Shown here: positions 30,773 to 39,350 of the stretch, one piece after another | Numbering within the stretch: position 1 is the first letter of the stretch | How the letters are laid out: every line of letters begins with the position of its first letter | NCBI GenBank assembly: GCA_963825585.1 | Contig: CAWGTX010000002.1 | Span: forward strand, 372,001 to 436,000 | Direction of reading: 5' to 3' | DNA length: 64,000 nt | Source of the DNA: JAOUGY01 sp963825585 | GTDB lineage: Bacteria; Actinomycetota; Acidimicrobiia; Spongiisociales; ZC4RG35 | Notes under the pieces: model-generated | Told to the model about the DNA's origin: nothing | The model's database searches: none | The model's input: the letters and a program-made list of their open reading frames with translations, nothing else | Position numbers and translations under genes: made by a program

Positions 30773-33174
30773 GCCCGTGCCCGTTCGGCCAGTGCTCCGG
30801 CGGTGTTGACCAGGTCGGTGAGACTGCCCCCGAAACCACGGTGGGCTCCTTCGTTGCAGTCCCGGAACACGTTGGCGAAGTTGCGGTCGATGCCGTCGAG
30901 TGTCGGCATGACCCGCTTGCCCTCACGGGTGTCACCGAACATGGCGAGAGCGGCGATCTCGGTGAGGGTGCGAGCCGATCCGATGGTCTCCTCGGTGGCG
31001 ACATGGCTCTGCCCGCCACCGAGGAGCCGCCTGCGGGCCTTCTCGGTGAATGCAGCCTCCAGCCCGAGCCGGCACATACCGGGCACCACCCGTGACGCCA
31101 CGCCGTCGGGGAGCTGATCGTCCTTGGCGACCGCCCAGGCGTCCCGGAAGTACTGGACGACCGGGTCGAGTTTGTCACGCACCGACACCACCGAACCGGG
31201 GCGGCGGGTCACCTCCTTGGCGGTGTGGGCCAGTCCGAGACGGCGGAGCGATTCGGGGAGGCGGTCGTCGTGGGTGAAGACGATCACCTGCCGGTCCGTG
31301 GCCATGTCACTGAACACCCTGGCGAGACCGTCGACCCGGGCCGGGTCCATCGCCTGGACGGGGTCGTCGATCACCAGGAACCGGAACGGGCTCTCGGGCA
31401 GCGTGGCCCGGGGGAAGAACAGCGAAAGGGCCAGACAGTTGATCTCTCCCTGGCTGACCACGCCGAGGGCGGCGCCGTCGGTTCCGTCGACTCGCACCTC
31501 AAGGTCGACCCGACGACTCGTGCCGGCACCCGACAGCTCGATCGAGGTGAGTTCGACGTTGGACTGAAGCCGCAACTGCTCCCACAACGACACCGCCTGG
31601 GTGGCGATCGGTTCGAAACGTCTGGCCCGCAATGCCGCCCCGGCGTCTTTCGCTGCCGCCTCCGCCTGTTTGAGTCGGTCCACCTGGGCGCGGGCGGCGA
31701 GCGCTGACCTGGCCTGTTCGACCCACTGGGCGACGGTGGTGGCGACGGGCCGCCATGCCTCCTCGGCCGCCGAGAAGGCCCGTTGAGCGGCCTCGATCAC
31801 GATCGACGCCGCTTCGATCAGCCGGGGATGGGTTGTGCGGAGGTGGTCGGCAGCCTCTGAGGGCGATTCGGGGAGCCGTGAGAACACCGAAACCGCCTGC
31901 CGGAGCCCTTCCACATCGATCGGACTGTCCGCCGGCACCGGAAGGGAAGCACTGAGCCGGCTCGCCTCGGCCATCGCCGCCTTCGTGTCGGAAGTGGCCT
32001 GGTCGTATCGTTCGGCTCGCTGCCGCAGACCTTCAACCTGTAGTTGAGCTTGAATGCGCCATTCGGCGTCCAAGGCGCCCACTCCGCACACCGGGCAGGG
32101 TTCGTCCCCGTGGCCGGTGTGATGACCGAGTGCCGCCGTGAGCAGCTCGACCAAGCGGCTCGCCTCGGCAGAGTCCCCCGATTCCAGCCCGGAAACAAGG
32201 GCTGCAGCAGCTTCCAGCCGATCGGCCGCAGCCTCCACCTCCTCGGTCGGAGGCACCGCCAGATTGGCGAGCGCACCCAGCGCCGGGTTCGGCGCCGGCC
32301 CTCCCCCAGTGACGATGCCGGCCACCGCCTCCAGATCCCACGCCTTGCCCGAGAGCGCCGCAGCACAGGTCGACGCCCGGGCGTCGTCCAACCCCTCCAG
32401 GAGGGGCAGGATGCGGTTCTTCAGCTCGTCTTTGGCGACCTTGTCGACCTTCTCGCGGCCGAGACGTGCCTGACGGAGCGTCTCGGCGGCGGCGGCCATC
32501 TCCTCCAGGCCAAGCACCCCCGAAAGGGTGTCGAAGAGCTGCGATGGACTCTGGGATGCGATCGCCCCGACCTCGGCGGTGGCGAGGAGCGGGCGGTAGA
32601 GCGCCACCGGTTCGGACCATCCCAACCCGACGATGTCTGACCGTGGCTGGCCGTGGTGCTGGGCCCAGGTCGTTGCCTCGTCGACCTTCCTTCCACCGTC
32701 GGCCCACGAGTGGTGCACGGTGGTCGGCCCGGGCATCCCTTCGGTCTGGAAGCGAGCCACCACCCTTGCCCCCTCCGGCTGATGGAGGTTGCGCCACCCG
32801 GCCCTCCACTCGAGAGGCTTGTTCTTCCACCGGTACGAGTCACCGGTGAGCGCCACCTCGAGGGCATCGAAGAAGCTCGACTTCCCCGACCCGTTGCGAC
32901 CCACGACCACCGTCAGCCCAGGCCCCGGAACGAAGGAGAGCGACGACTCCGGACCGACCCCCCGAAATCCGCTTACGGCAATGTCCGACAGATACACCGA
33001 AGGCGGCCGCTCGGCCCGCGCCGACCCGGAAGCCGACGGCCTCGCCACCGCTCCCCCATCCAAGGTCGCATCCAACGACTCGCCACCTCCGACGGCCGCC
33101 AGCACCAGGTCGACCACCGGGTCGGCCACACCGGTCCCAACCAGATGTTCGAACGCCTCATCGATGACGGACAC
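30769..33174 (-). CDS. SMC/Rad50-like ATPase with zinc hook, candidate defence protein
   Basis: 801 residues from GTG 33174 (GAAGG 8 bp upstream); ATG 33207 or GTG 33231 would add 11-19 residues. The first 80 residues are an extra domain. An ABC-type head follows: SDIAVSGFRGVGPESSLSF, Walker A VVGRNGSGKSSFFDALEVAL, a coiled coil, a short zinc-hook-like CPVCGVG in the middle, a second coil, signature VVSQGEINCLALSLFFPR, Walker B FRFLVIDDPVQAMD and His switch IVFTHDD. The C-terminal 150 residues form an added helical domain with FRDCNEGAHRG, an R-x6-H spacing seen in HEPN nucleases. RloC and other defence ATPases pair a Rad50-like head with a C-terminal nuclease in this manner. The target and the C-terminal activity are unproven. 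Confidence 0.75.
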   Translation of the reverse strand: MSVIDEAFEHLVGTGVADPVVDLVLAAVGGGESLDATLDGGAVARPSASGSARAERPPSVYLSDIAVSGFRGVGPESSLSFVPGPGLTVVVGRNGSGKSSFFDALEVALTGDSYRWKNKPLEWRAGWRNLHQPEGARVVARFQTEGMPGPTTVHHSWADGGRKVDEATTWAQHHGQPRSDIVGLGWSEPVALYRPLLATAEVGAIASQSPSQLFDTLSGVLGLEEMAAAAETLRQARLGREKVDKVAKDELKNRILPLLEGLDDARASTCAAALSGKAWDLEAVAGIVTGGGPAPNPALGALANLAVPPTEEVEAAADRLEAAAALVSGLESGDSAEASRLVELLTAALGHHTGHGDEPCPVCGVGALDAEWRIQAQLQVEGLRQRAERYDQATSDTKAAMAEASRLSASLPVPADSPIDVEGLRQAVSVFSRLPESPSEAADHLRTTHPRLIEAASIVIEAAQRAFSAAEEAWRPVATTVAQWVEQARSALAARAQVDRLKQAEAAAKDAGAALRARRFEPIATQAVSLWEQLRLQSNVELTSIELSGAGTSRRVDLEVRVDGTDGAALGVVSQGEINCLALSLFFPRATLPESPFRFLVIDDPVQAMDPARVDGLARVFSDMATDRQVIVFTHDDRLPESLRRLGLAHTAKEVTRRPGSVVSVRDKLDPVVQYFRDAWAVAKDDQLPDGVASRVVPGMCRLGLEAAFTEKARRRLLGGGQSHVATEETIGSARTLTEIAALAMFGDTREGKRVMPTLDGIDRNFANVFRDCNEGAHRGFGGSLTDLVNTAGALAERARA

Positions 33175-33364
33175 GAGCCAACCCTTCGCCGCGCGACTCA
33201 ACAGCATGCCAGCTGGGCCCGACAGAACCACCCCTTGGCAGAGTGGACCACCAACACCGCCGTGGTCAGGCCGACGTCGAGCAACTCATCTGACGAGGCC
33301 TCGTTGTGTCACCCTGCGCTTCGGAAGGCCGAACGACGGCTCGGTGTTCGAGCGATACCCCGGC

Positions 33365-35277
33365 TCAGGGACACGGACCGGTGCAGACGGCGCCGTTCAA
33401 GCTCGTGTTGTACACCACCCACTCCAGGTCGTCGTAGCCGTAGGCACCGGAGGTGTTGAGCAGTGGGGCACCCCACGAATTCAGCATGTAGTACGACGTT
33501 CCGAGTCCGGCTCGTATGCCGCAGCCTGTAACTCCGTGATATTCACAGTGGACCACATATCCGCCCGTCGAGAGAACGGACACGATCTGGAGTTGGCCGT
33601 CGTGCGTTGGTAGATCGGCCCACCGCTGTTACCGCCGTTGGTTTGGCAGCCGAATCCAATGGTGTAGTACCCGCCACCGAAGTGGTAGTACTGGCCATCG
33701 TTCGTTCCGCACCACCATGGAACAGCGTCGTAGTTTTGGTTGGCATACGGGCCCGTACCGAGTCCGGCCCACCAACCCTCCTGGGGGTAGCCGTACATAT
33801 GTCGTTCCGCGTCCCAGTCATAGTATCCCGGCGCCAGATTGGTCGATGCGGCCGCCAGATTGAAAACGCTGGTCCATCCGTACACGTCTCCGGCATGCTG
33901 GCCATTGCTGTTGGCGTTCAACACAACGAACGCATAGTCGAACATGGAGAACCCGGCTCCGTCGGTGAGAAACTCGGCGTGGTAGACCTTTCTCGTTCCA
34001 GTCCAGAAGTTGCCAGCGTTTCCTACGCCAGCGTAGGGGCCGATGCCCATTCCGCCATACAGATCCGGCACGAATACGAACGATTCCTGGTCTGACACGC
34101 AGTGCGCCGCCGTGAGTACCACGTTTCGGCCGACCAACGTTCCGGTGCAGCCGACTGGGGCAAGCTGCCCGACGTGATAAGGAAGGTTCTCATAGAGCAG
34201 CCACTCGGAGCTGTAGTCGTAGACGGGTTGGCTCGGGCAGTTGAATCCCCAGTAAGGCAGGTTCGGGTCCGGGCAGTACATGGAAATGTCGGTGGAGTCG
34301 TCCGCGCTCTCCACCGTCGGATACAGCGACACCAGGTCGCCAGTGACCTCCTCCGGGTTGACCGACGGCCCTGGTGGGGCTTGCGAGGCGCCGTCAGCTT
34401 CCCAGTCGCGAGGCGCCGGCCCAGCGGCGGTCGGCACATCGTCGGTCACCGGGACCGGGATATCGAAGGCCGCGATGCCGTACCCGCCGCCAGAGGGCGG
34501 TTCGCCCAAATCCGACTCCGTCCCACCCCCGGCTGCTGAGAAGTCCTTGGAGGTGCCGGCACCGGTTGATGGATCCTGCAGGCTCTCGTCGCCCGGTGGA
34601 GCGGAGAGCATCTGCAACAATCCCCGCCGTAGAAACGCAGTCATTTGCCCGCGGGTGACCGTCTCATCCGGGCAGAACCTGGTGTTGTCGGGCGGATTAC
34701 ACCCACGAGTGATTCCTGTGCCGGCCAGCCACTCGATGTCCTCCTCGAACACCGAGCCGTTGTCGTCGGTGAAATCGGTGCCCACCGTCGCGGTCAGAGA
34801 CTCTTCGAGGGCCCTTCGGAGGAACGCAGCCATCTGCCCGCGAGTCACGGTCTCATCTGGGCAAAACTCGGTGTTGTCGGGCGGATTACACCCACGGGTG
34901 ATTCCTGTGCCGGCCAGCCACTCGATGTCTTCCTCGAACACCGAGCCGCTGTCATCATTGAAATCGGCGCCCCCATCAGCGGTGAGAACATCCTCGAGCG
35001 CCCTGCGGAGGAAGGCAGCCATTTGCCCACGCGACACGGTGTCATCAGGGCAGAAACTGGTGTTGTCGGGTGGATTGCACCCACGGGTGATGCCGGTGTC
35101 GGCAAGCCATTCGATGTCTTCTTCGAAAACAGACCCAGCGATGTCGTTGAACCCGCCGGCCGCAGGCTCGAGAACTGAAGGATCTGGCGGTAGCGGCGGG
35201 GCGGCAGTTGCCACCAGAAGGGGCATCAAGCCCGCAACGATCATTCGATGCCTTCTGGAACGAGAACTACCCAACAT
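33365..35277 (-). pseudogene. Secreted trypsin-like serine protease with three S-layer-like repeats, frameshifted near the end
   Basis: The start is ATG 35277 (AAAGG upstream), followed by a signal peptide (MIVAGLMPLLVATA). Three repeats of about 63 residues come first (GSVFEEDIEWLA, TGITRGCNPPDNT, FCPDETVTRGQMAAFLRRAL). After a Pro/Gly-rich linker comes a chymotrypsin-fold protease: CTGTLVGRNVVLTAAHCVSD (catalytic His), MFDYAFVVLN (Asp) and CQTNGGNSGGPIYQR (Ser). At about 33595-33603 the frame is lost and resumes in another frame as QIVSVLSTGGYVVHCEYHGV down to a stop at 33365. Restoring a G (ACGACGGGCCAA) joins them. The whole triad lies before the break. Predicted exported and wall-attached. 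Confidence 0.75.
34597..35150 (-). repeat. Three direct repeats of about 190 bp encoding S-layer-like units
   Basis: Near-identical segments recur with a period of about 190 bp. Blocks such as GTTGTCGGGCGGATTACACC occur near 34684 and 34876, with a variant near 35066. They encode the three cell-surface repeats of the protease. High nucleotide identity suggests recent expansion or gene conversion. Confidence 0.7.
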
Positions 35278-35656
35278 ACCTGTGCCTTTCAGCAAAAGTG
35301 CCCGGCTCAGACCAGAGACCGTAGCCCACGCCCCGCGTTATCAATAGTCAATCATTCGGGTGCCGAGCGGGCCAGCCCCGCTCGTTCGACAGAGCGCGGG
35401 GCGAAGCCGGCGGCTCGTAGCGGGGTCGATCGATCCCACCTCAAGATCGACCCACCTGGTCGCAGCTCGCTCGTGTCGCCGATGGACCCGAGGCGCCGCC
35501 ACGGAGAACGAATGCGAACGGGCGACTCCGACTTCGCCGATCTGCACGCCTCGCCTGGCGAGTAGCGTCAACCAGGCCACCAGCCGAGCCAACGTGGACA
35601 GCTGACGGGAACAACGCCGTGGTCACCGGCATGCCGAAAACGCAGGGAGAGTTCAA
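35278..35656. other. Intergenic region between divergent genes
   Basis: It separates the protease (minus) from the amidohydrolase (plus) and must contain both promoters. The 35278-35350 part is comparatively AT-rich (TATCAATAGTCAATCATTC near 35340). Open frames inside it have no recognisable product. No hairpin or operator-like palindrome was found by eye. Confidence 0.4.
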
Positions 35657-36659
35657 ATGCGCAGTGAGCACGACGGCGCCATCGACGTTCACGCACACAT
35701 CGTGGCCGAAGGCCTGTTCGAGACTCTTCAGCGCATCGGCCCCGACCATGCACCATCTGCCTCACCGATGGAGGGCGGCACCCATGTGGCGTTCCCGACC
35801 GGGAGGACCAGCGGACCCCTTCCACCCGGAATGACCAATGCCGCGGCCCGCCTCGAGGACATGGACAGCGATGGGTGTGTGGCACCAGGCGATCTCGCCA
35901 CCTCCATTCATGTTTCCCTACCGCCTCCCAGTGCACGTCGCTGCCGACTTCGTCCGGGCCGAGAACGACAGCATGCTGGCCCTTGCCGGTGACCATCCAG
36001 AGCGCATCAGCGTCCTGTGCAACCTCCCCTTCCAGGACACGGATGCCGCCCTGTCCGAGCTCGATCGGATCGGACGGGACCCCAGAGTCAGAGGCGTTGC
36101 AGTTGGTGCGGCGGTCGCCGGCATGAATCTGGACGAAGCGCAATTCGAACCCATCTGGGAATCCATCGCCGACTTGGATCTCGGAGTGCTCGTGCATCCG
36201 GTCGACGCCCCGGCCGGGGATCGCATGAAGCGCTACTACCTCCGCAACTTCGTGGGCAACCCGTTCGATTCGACGCTGTGCATGGCGGCCATCATCTTCG
36301 GGGGCGTGCTCGACCGTCACCCGGACCTGCGCTTCTGCTTCCTTCATGGCGGTGGCTTCGGCCCGTATCAGATCGGCAGATGGCAGCACGGTTGGGAGCG
36401 CCGAGCCGAAGCGCGGGTCGCCATCGATCGACCGCCGAGGGAATACTTCGAGAAGCTGTTCTTCGACTCTCTCACCCACGACCGGCTGTCACTGGAGTTC
36501 CTGATCCGCCGAGTTGGCCCGTCGCAGGTGGTGGTGGGAAGCGACTACATGTTCGACATGGGAGACGACCGGGCCGTCGAGCACGTCAAAGAGCTCGGCC
36601 TCCCTGCGGATGTCGAGCGAGCGATCCTGATCGACAACGCGGGCCGCTTCCTCAGGTGA
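35657..36659 (+). pseudogene. Amidohydrolase-family (ACMSD-like) decarboxylase/hydrolase, frameshifted
   Basis: It begins AIDVHAHIVAEGLFETLQRI (metal-binding HxH), behind AGGGAGAG. At about 35866-35869 one extra A moves the frame (GACAGCGATG; GACGCGATG restores DMDAMGVWHQAISPPPFMFP). The second frame continues LGVLVHPVDAPAGD (metal His), FCFLHGGGFGPYQIGR (His) and VVVGSDYMFDMGDD (metal Asp) and ends at 36659. The joined protein of about 333 residues is a complete amidohydrolase_2 (2-amino-3-carboxymuconate-semialdehyde decarboxylase-like) enzyme. Next to the MaoC/CaiB/CitE block it could decarboxylate an aromatic or unsaturated dicarboxylic acid. The substrate is unknown. Confidence 0.72.
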
Positions 36660-36752
36660 TCGAGCGGCCTGCGACTGGAACGGCAACATAGCTCCCCGGT
36701 CTCCTGCCAGTGCGGGGCGATAACCCACAGGCAGTCGAACCGCTTGGGACAT

Positions 36753-36783
36753 CAGGTGGCGCCCTGCTGAGGCGCCCATCCTG
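36753..36783. terminator. Hairpin between convergent amidohydrolase and MaoC genes
   Basis: CAGG and GGCGCC (36753-36763) pair with GGCGCC and CCTG (36771-36783) around a 7-base loop, with a small internal mismatch. It lies in the 216-bp gap between two convergent genes and has no T tract. Confidence 0.5.
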
Positions 36784-36875
36784 ACCTTCAACGACCGAAC
36801 CCCGGCACAGCATCCATTGGGGAGCGCCCAGAGGGCTTGTTCGACGGGTGATTGTCCGGTTGGTGAGGGGATGGA

Positions 36876-37379
36876 TCACCAGGGTTCGAGCGGTTCCGGG
36901 AACGGGCTCCGGGAACCCTCGGCGTCCCGCTTGTACACGAAGAACGTTCGCTTCCACGACACCACCTCGACGCCGTCCTGGTTCAGTCCCCGGCTCTGAA
37001 CCTTCACGATGCCACCGTGCGGGCGGGACTCGGACTCGCGCAGCTCCAGCACCTTCGACTGGGCGTACAGCGTGTCGCCGACGAACACCGGCGCCGTCAA
37101 GCGGATCTCGTCCCAGCCGAGGTTGGCGAAGGCGTTCTGTGAGGTGTCGATCACGGTCTGACCCACCACGATGGCGACCGTGAGCGCCGAATTGACCAGC
37201 GGTCGCCCGAACTCCGACTGCTCGGCGTAGCGGTAGTCGAAGTGCGTCGGATTGGTGTTCATCGTGAGCAGCGTGAACCACACATTGTCGGCGTCGGTGA
37301 TGGTTCGACCGAGGGGGTGTCGGAAGACCTGTCCTACTTCGAAGTCTTCGAAGAACCTTCCCAAGCGTTGATCCGACAC
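36876..37379 (-). CDS. MaoC-family dehydratase (enoyl-CoA hydratase type)
   Basis: 167 residues, a single hot-dog domain starting RLGRFFEDFEVGQVFRHPLG. The hydratase motif is MNTNPTHFDYRYAEQSEFGR (the Asn/Asp-x-N-P-x-H element), then LVNSALTVAIVVGQTV. It hydrates or dehydrates a short acyl-CoA. Together with the divergent CoA-transferase and CitE lyase it would fill the hydratase step of itaconyl-/mesaconyl-CoA breakdown. It is transcribed away from the FadR-type regulator across a 31-bp gap, so both share one control region. Confidence 0.85.
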   Translation of the reverse strand: MSDQRLGRFFEDFEVGQVFRHPLGRTITDADNVWFTLLTMNTNPTHFDYRYAEQSEFGRPLVNSALTVAIVVGQTVIDTSQNAFANLGWDEIRLTAPVFVGDTLYAQSKVLELRESESRPHGGIVKVQSRGLNQDGVEVVSWKRTFFVYKRDAEGSRSPFPEPLEPW

Positions 37380-37410
37380 GGGTCAAACCTTCCTGTAGGC
37401 TAAATGTCTG
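37380..37410. promoter_or_regulatory. Short divergent control region between maoC-like and fadR-like genes
   Basis: Only 31 bp separate the two start codons. The stretch holds TAGGCTAAAT, a possible -10 element for the regulator. A GntR-type dimer bound here would block both genes. No perfect palindrome is visible. Confidence 0.35.
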
Positions 37411-38154
37411 ATGTTTTCCGCTGAGGCTACCAGCCAGTATCGAAGCCGGTCTGACGGGCCCGCCTACGCCCGGCTTTCCGAATCCATCCGCCATCGCATC
37501 CTCACCGGTGACCTGAAGCCCGGCGACCGACTCCCATCCGAGAACGACCTGGCCCAGCGATCCGGCTTCGGTCGTTCAACGGTGCGCGAGGCCCTGAGGC
37601 ACCTCGAATCCGAGCACCTGATCACCACCGTCCGCGGCGTCACCGGCGGCACCTTCGTCTCGGCTCCGCAGCCAGAGCGGGTGGCCGAGAGCCTCACCGC
37701 CAGCCTCGAATTCCTCACCGGCACCCGGGCCATCGCCATCGCCGAGTTGCTGGACGCCCGCGAGCTGCTGGAGGTCCCAGCCGCCGCCCGGGCCGCCGCC
37801 CGATGCGACCAGGCTGGCATCGGACTGCTCGAGGCAACGCTTTCAGAGGAGAGACGACTCGACGACGAGGGGATCTTCGACACCAACCGACGGTTCCACT
37901 CGGTCGTCCTCCACATGAGCGGGAACCAGTTGCTGGAGATGATGGCCCGACCGGTGTTCGAGGTGCTTCGTGCCCGTTTCTCGAGGGCTGATGCGCCGCC
38001 GTCGTACTGGCGCCACGTCGACGACGACCATCGGGCGATCGCCGGGGCCATCACCGCCGGCGACCCGGAGGCGGCCGCCGCCGCGATGCAGGAACACCTC
38101 ACGCTCCTTCACACCACGTACTCGGCCCTCGACGACCGGGCGATGCCAACGTGA
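37411..38154 (+). CDS. GntR/FadR-family transcriptional regulator
   Basis: 247 residues. The N-terminal GntR winged helix reads IRHRILTGDLKPGDRLPSEN, then DLAQRSGFGRSTVREALRHL. A C-terminal FadR-C (FCD) helical domain follows with NRRFHSVVLHMSGNQLLEMM and DHRAIAGAITAGDPEAAAAA; its His residues usually bind a metal and a carboxylate ligand. It is the first gene of a coupled run with the CoA-transferase (GTGA overlap) and the CitE lyase (ATGA overlap), so it probably senses an acid intermediate of that pathway. Confidence 0.9.
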   Translation: MFSAEATSQYRSRSDGPAYARLSESIRHRILTGDLKPGDRLPSENDLAQRSGFGRSTVREALRHLESEHLITTVRGVTGGTFVSAPQPERVAESLTASLEFLTGTRAIAIAELLDARELLEVPAAARAAARCDQAGIGLLEATLSEERRLDDEGIFDTNRRFHSVVLHMSGNQLLEMMARPVFEVLRARFSRADAPPSYWRHVDDDHRAIAGAITAGDPEAAAAAMQEHLTLLHTTYSALDDRAMPT

Positions 38155-39350
38155 GGCCGCTGGAGGACATCAGGATCATCGCCGTCGAGCAGTACGGGGC
38201 GGGACCGTTCGGGACGCTTCACCTGGCCGACCTCGGCGCCGAGGTCATCAAGATCGAGGACCCCCGAACCGGTGGCGACGTCGGCCGGTACGTTCCGCCG
38301 TTCCAGGATGGCGAGGACTCTTTGTTCTTCGAGACGTTCAACCGCAACAAGAAGTCGATCGGCCTCGACATCGCCAACCCGGCCGGACGAGCGGTGTTCG
38401 AGGATCTCGTCGCCGTGTCCGACGCCGTCTACTCCAACCTGCGGGGCGACGTGCCCGAAAAGCTGAGGCTCCGCTACGAACACCTGGCGCCCGTCAACCC
38501 CCGCATCGTGTGCGTGTCGATCAGCGGATTCGGCATGACCGGACCGAGGTCGAACAACCCCGGCTACGACTACATCCTCCAGGGTCTCGCCGGATGGATG
38601 GCGCTGACCGGAGAACCGGACGGCCCACCCACCAAGAGCGGCCTCTCACTCGTCGACTACTCGGGCGGCTACGTCGGAGCCCTTTCCTTGCTGTCCGGCG
38701 TCCATGCGGCACGACGCGATGGCACAGGGATGGACTGCGACGTGAGCCTCCACGACGTCGCCCTCTCCATGCTGACCTATCCGGCCACCTGGCACCTGAA
38801 CGGGGACTGGACGCCCCGGCGCATGGAACGCTCCGCCCATCCTTCGCTGGTGCCGTTCCAACTCTTCGAGGGCGGCGATGGCGAGTGGTTCCTGGTGGCG
38901 TGCGCCAAGGAGAAGTTCTGGGAACGGGTGACAGCGGTGATCGGAAGACCCGAGCTCGCCGAGGATCCTCGGTTCGTCGACTTCGGAGCCCGCGACACCC
39001 ATCGCGACGAACTGCTGGACATCCTCGACCGGGCGTTCGCAACCCGGTCGGCGACTGAGTGGATCACAGCGCTCGAGGAGGCCGGCGTCCCCACCGGGCC
39101 GGTGCTCGACGTTCCCGAGGCGCTCGCCGACCCCCAGGTGTCGGCCCGGGACCTGGTGGTGGAAACCGAACACGACCGGTTCGGAACCGTCCGACAGCTC
39201 GCCAGCCCCGTGCGGGTCGGCGAACCGGACCCGGGGAGCCACCATCGGGCGCCACAACGCGACGAGCACCGAGCACAGATCCTGTCCGAGGTCCTCGGCT
39301 ACGACGCCGCTCGGATCGACGAACTCGCCGCCGCCGGAGCCTTCGGATGA
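38151..39350 (+). CDS. CaiB/BaiF-family CoA-transferase
   Basis: 399 residues from GTG overlapping the regulator stop. The N-terminus is typical: EQYGAGPFGTLHLADLGAEV, IKIEDPRTGGDVGRY, then FNRNKKSIGLDIANPAGRAV. The catalytic Asp lies in SLVDYSGGYVGALSLLSGVH. Family III CoA-transferases move CoA between carboxylic acids through an aspartyl anhydride. Context (MaoC, CitE) suggests a C5 acid such as itaconate, mesaconate or citramalate with succinyl-CoA as donor. The acid is inferred. Confidence 0.88.
   Translation: MRPLEDIRIIAVEQYGAGPFGTLHLADLGAEVIKIEDPRTGGDVGRYVPPFQDGEDSLFFETFNRNKKSIGLDIANPAGRAVFEDLVAVSDAVYSNLRGDVPEKLRLRYEHLAPVNPRIVCVSISGFGMTGPRSNNPGYDYILQGLAGWMALTGEPDGPPTKSGLSLVDYSGGYVGALSLLSGVHAARRDGTGMDCDVSLHDVALSMLTYPATWHLNGDWTPRRMERSAHPSLVPFQLFEGGDGEWFLVACAKEKFWERVTAVIGRPELAEDPRFVDFGARDTHRDELLDILDRAFATRSATEWITALEEAGVPTGPVLDVPEALADPQVSARDLVVETEHDRFGTVRQLASPVRVGEPDPGSHHRAPQRDEHRAQILSEVLGYDAARIDELAAAGAFG

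Noticed and set aside
30769..33174. Assignment to Lamassu, Wadjet or PARIS
   Set aside because: The ATPase is only generally similar; the partner genes that define these systems are not next to it.
34597..35150. CRISPR-like regular repeats
   Set aside because: Units are about 190 bp, in frame and protein-coding (S-layer-like repeats); no short palindromic repeat with unique spacers.
12560..35870. Programmed ribosomal frameshifting as the reason for the split genes
   Set aside because: No slippery heptamers of the X XXY YYZ type with a downstream structure, and it would have to occur in many unrelated genes.
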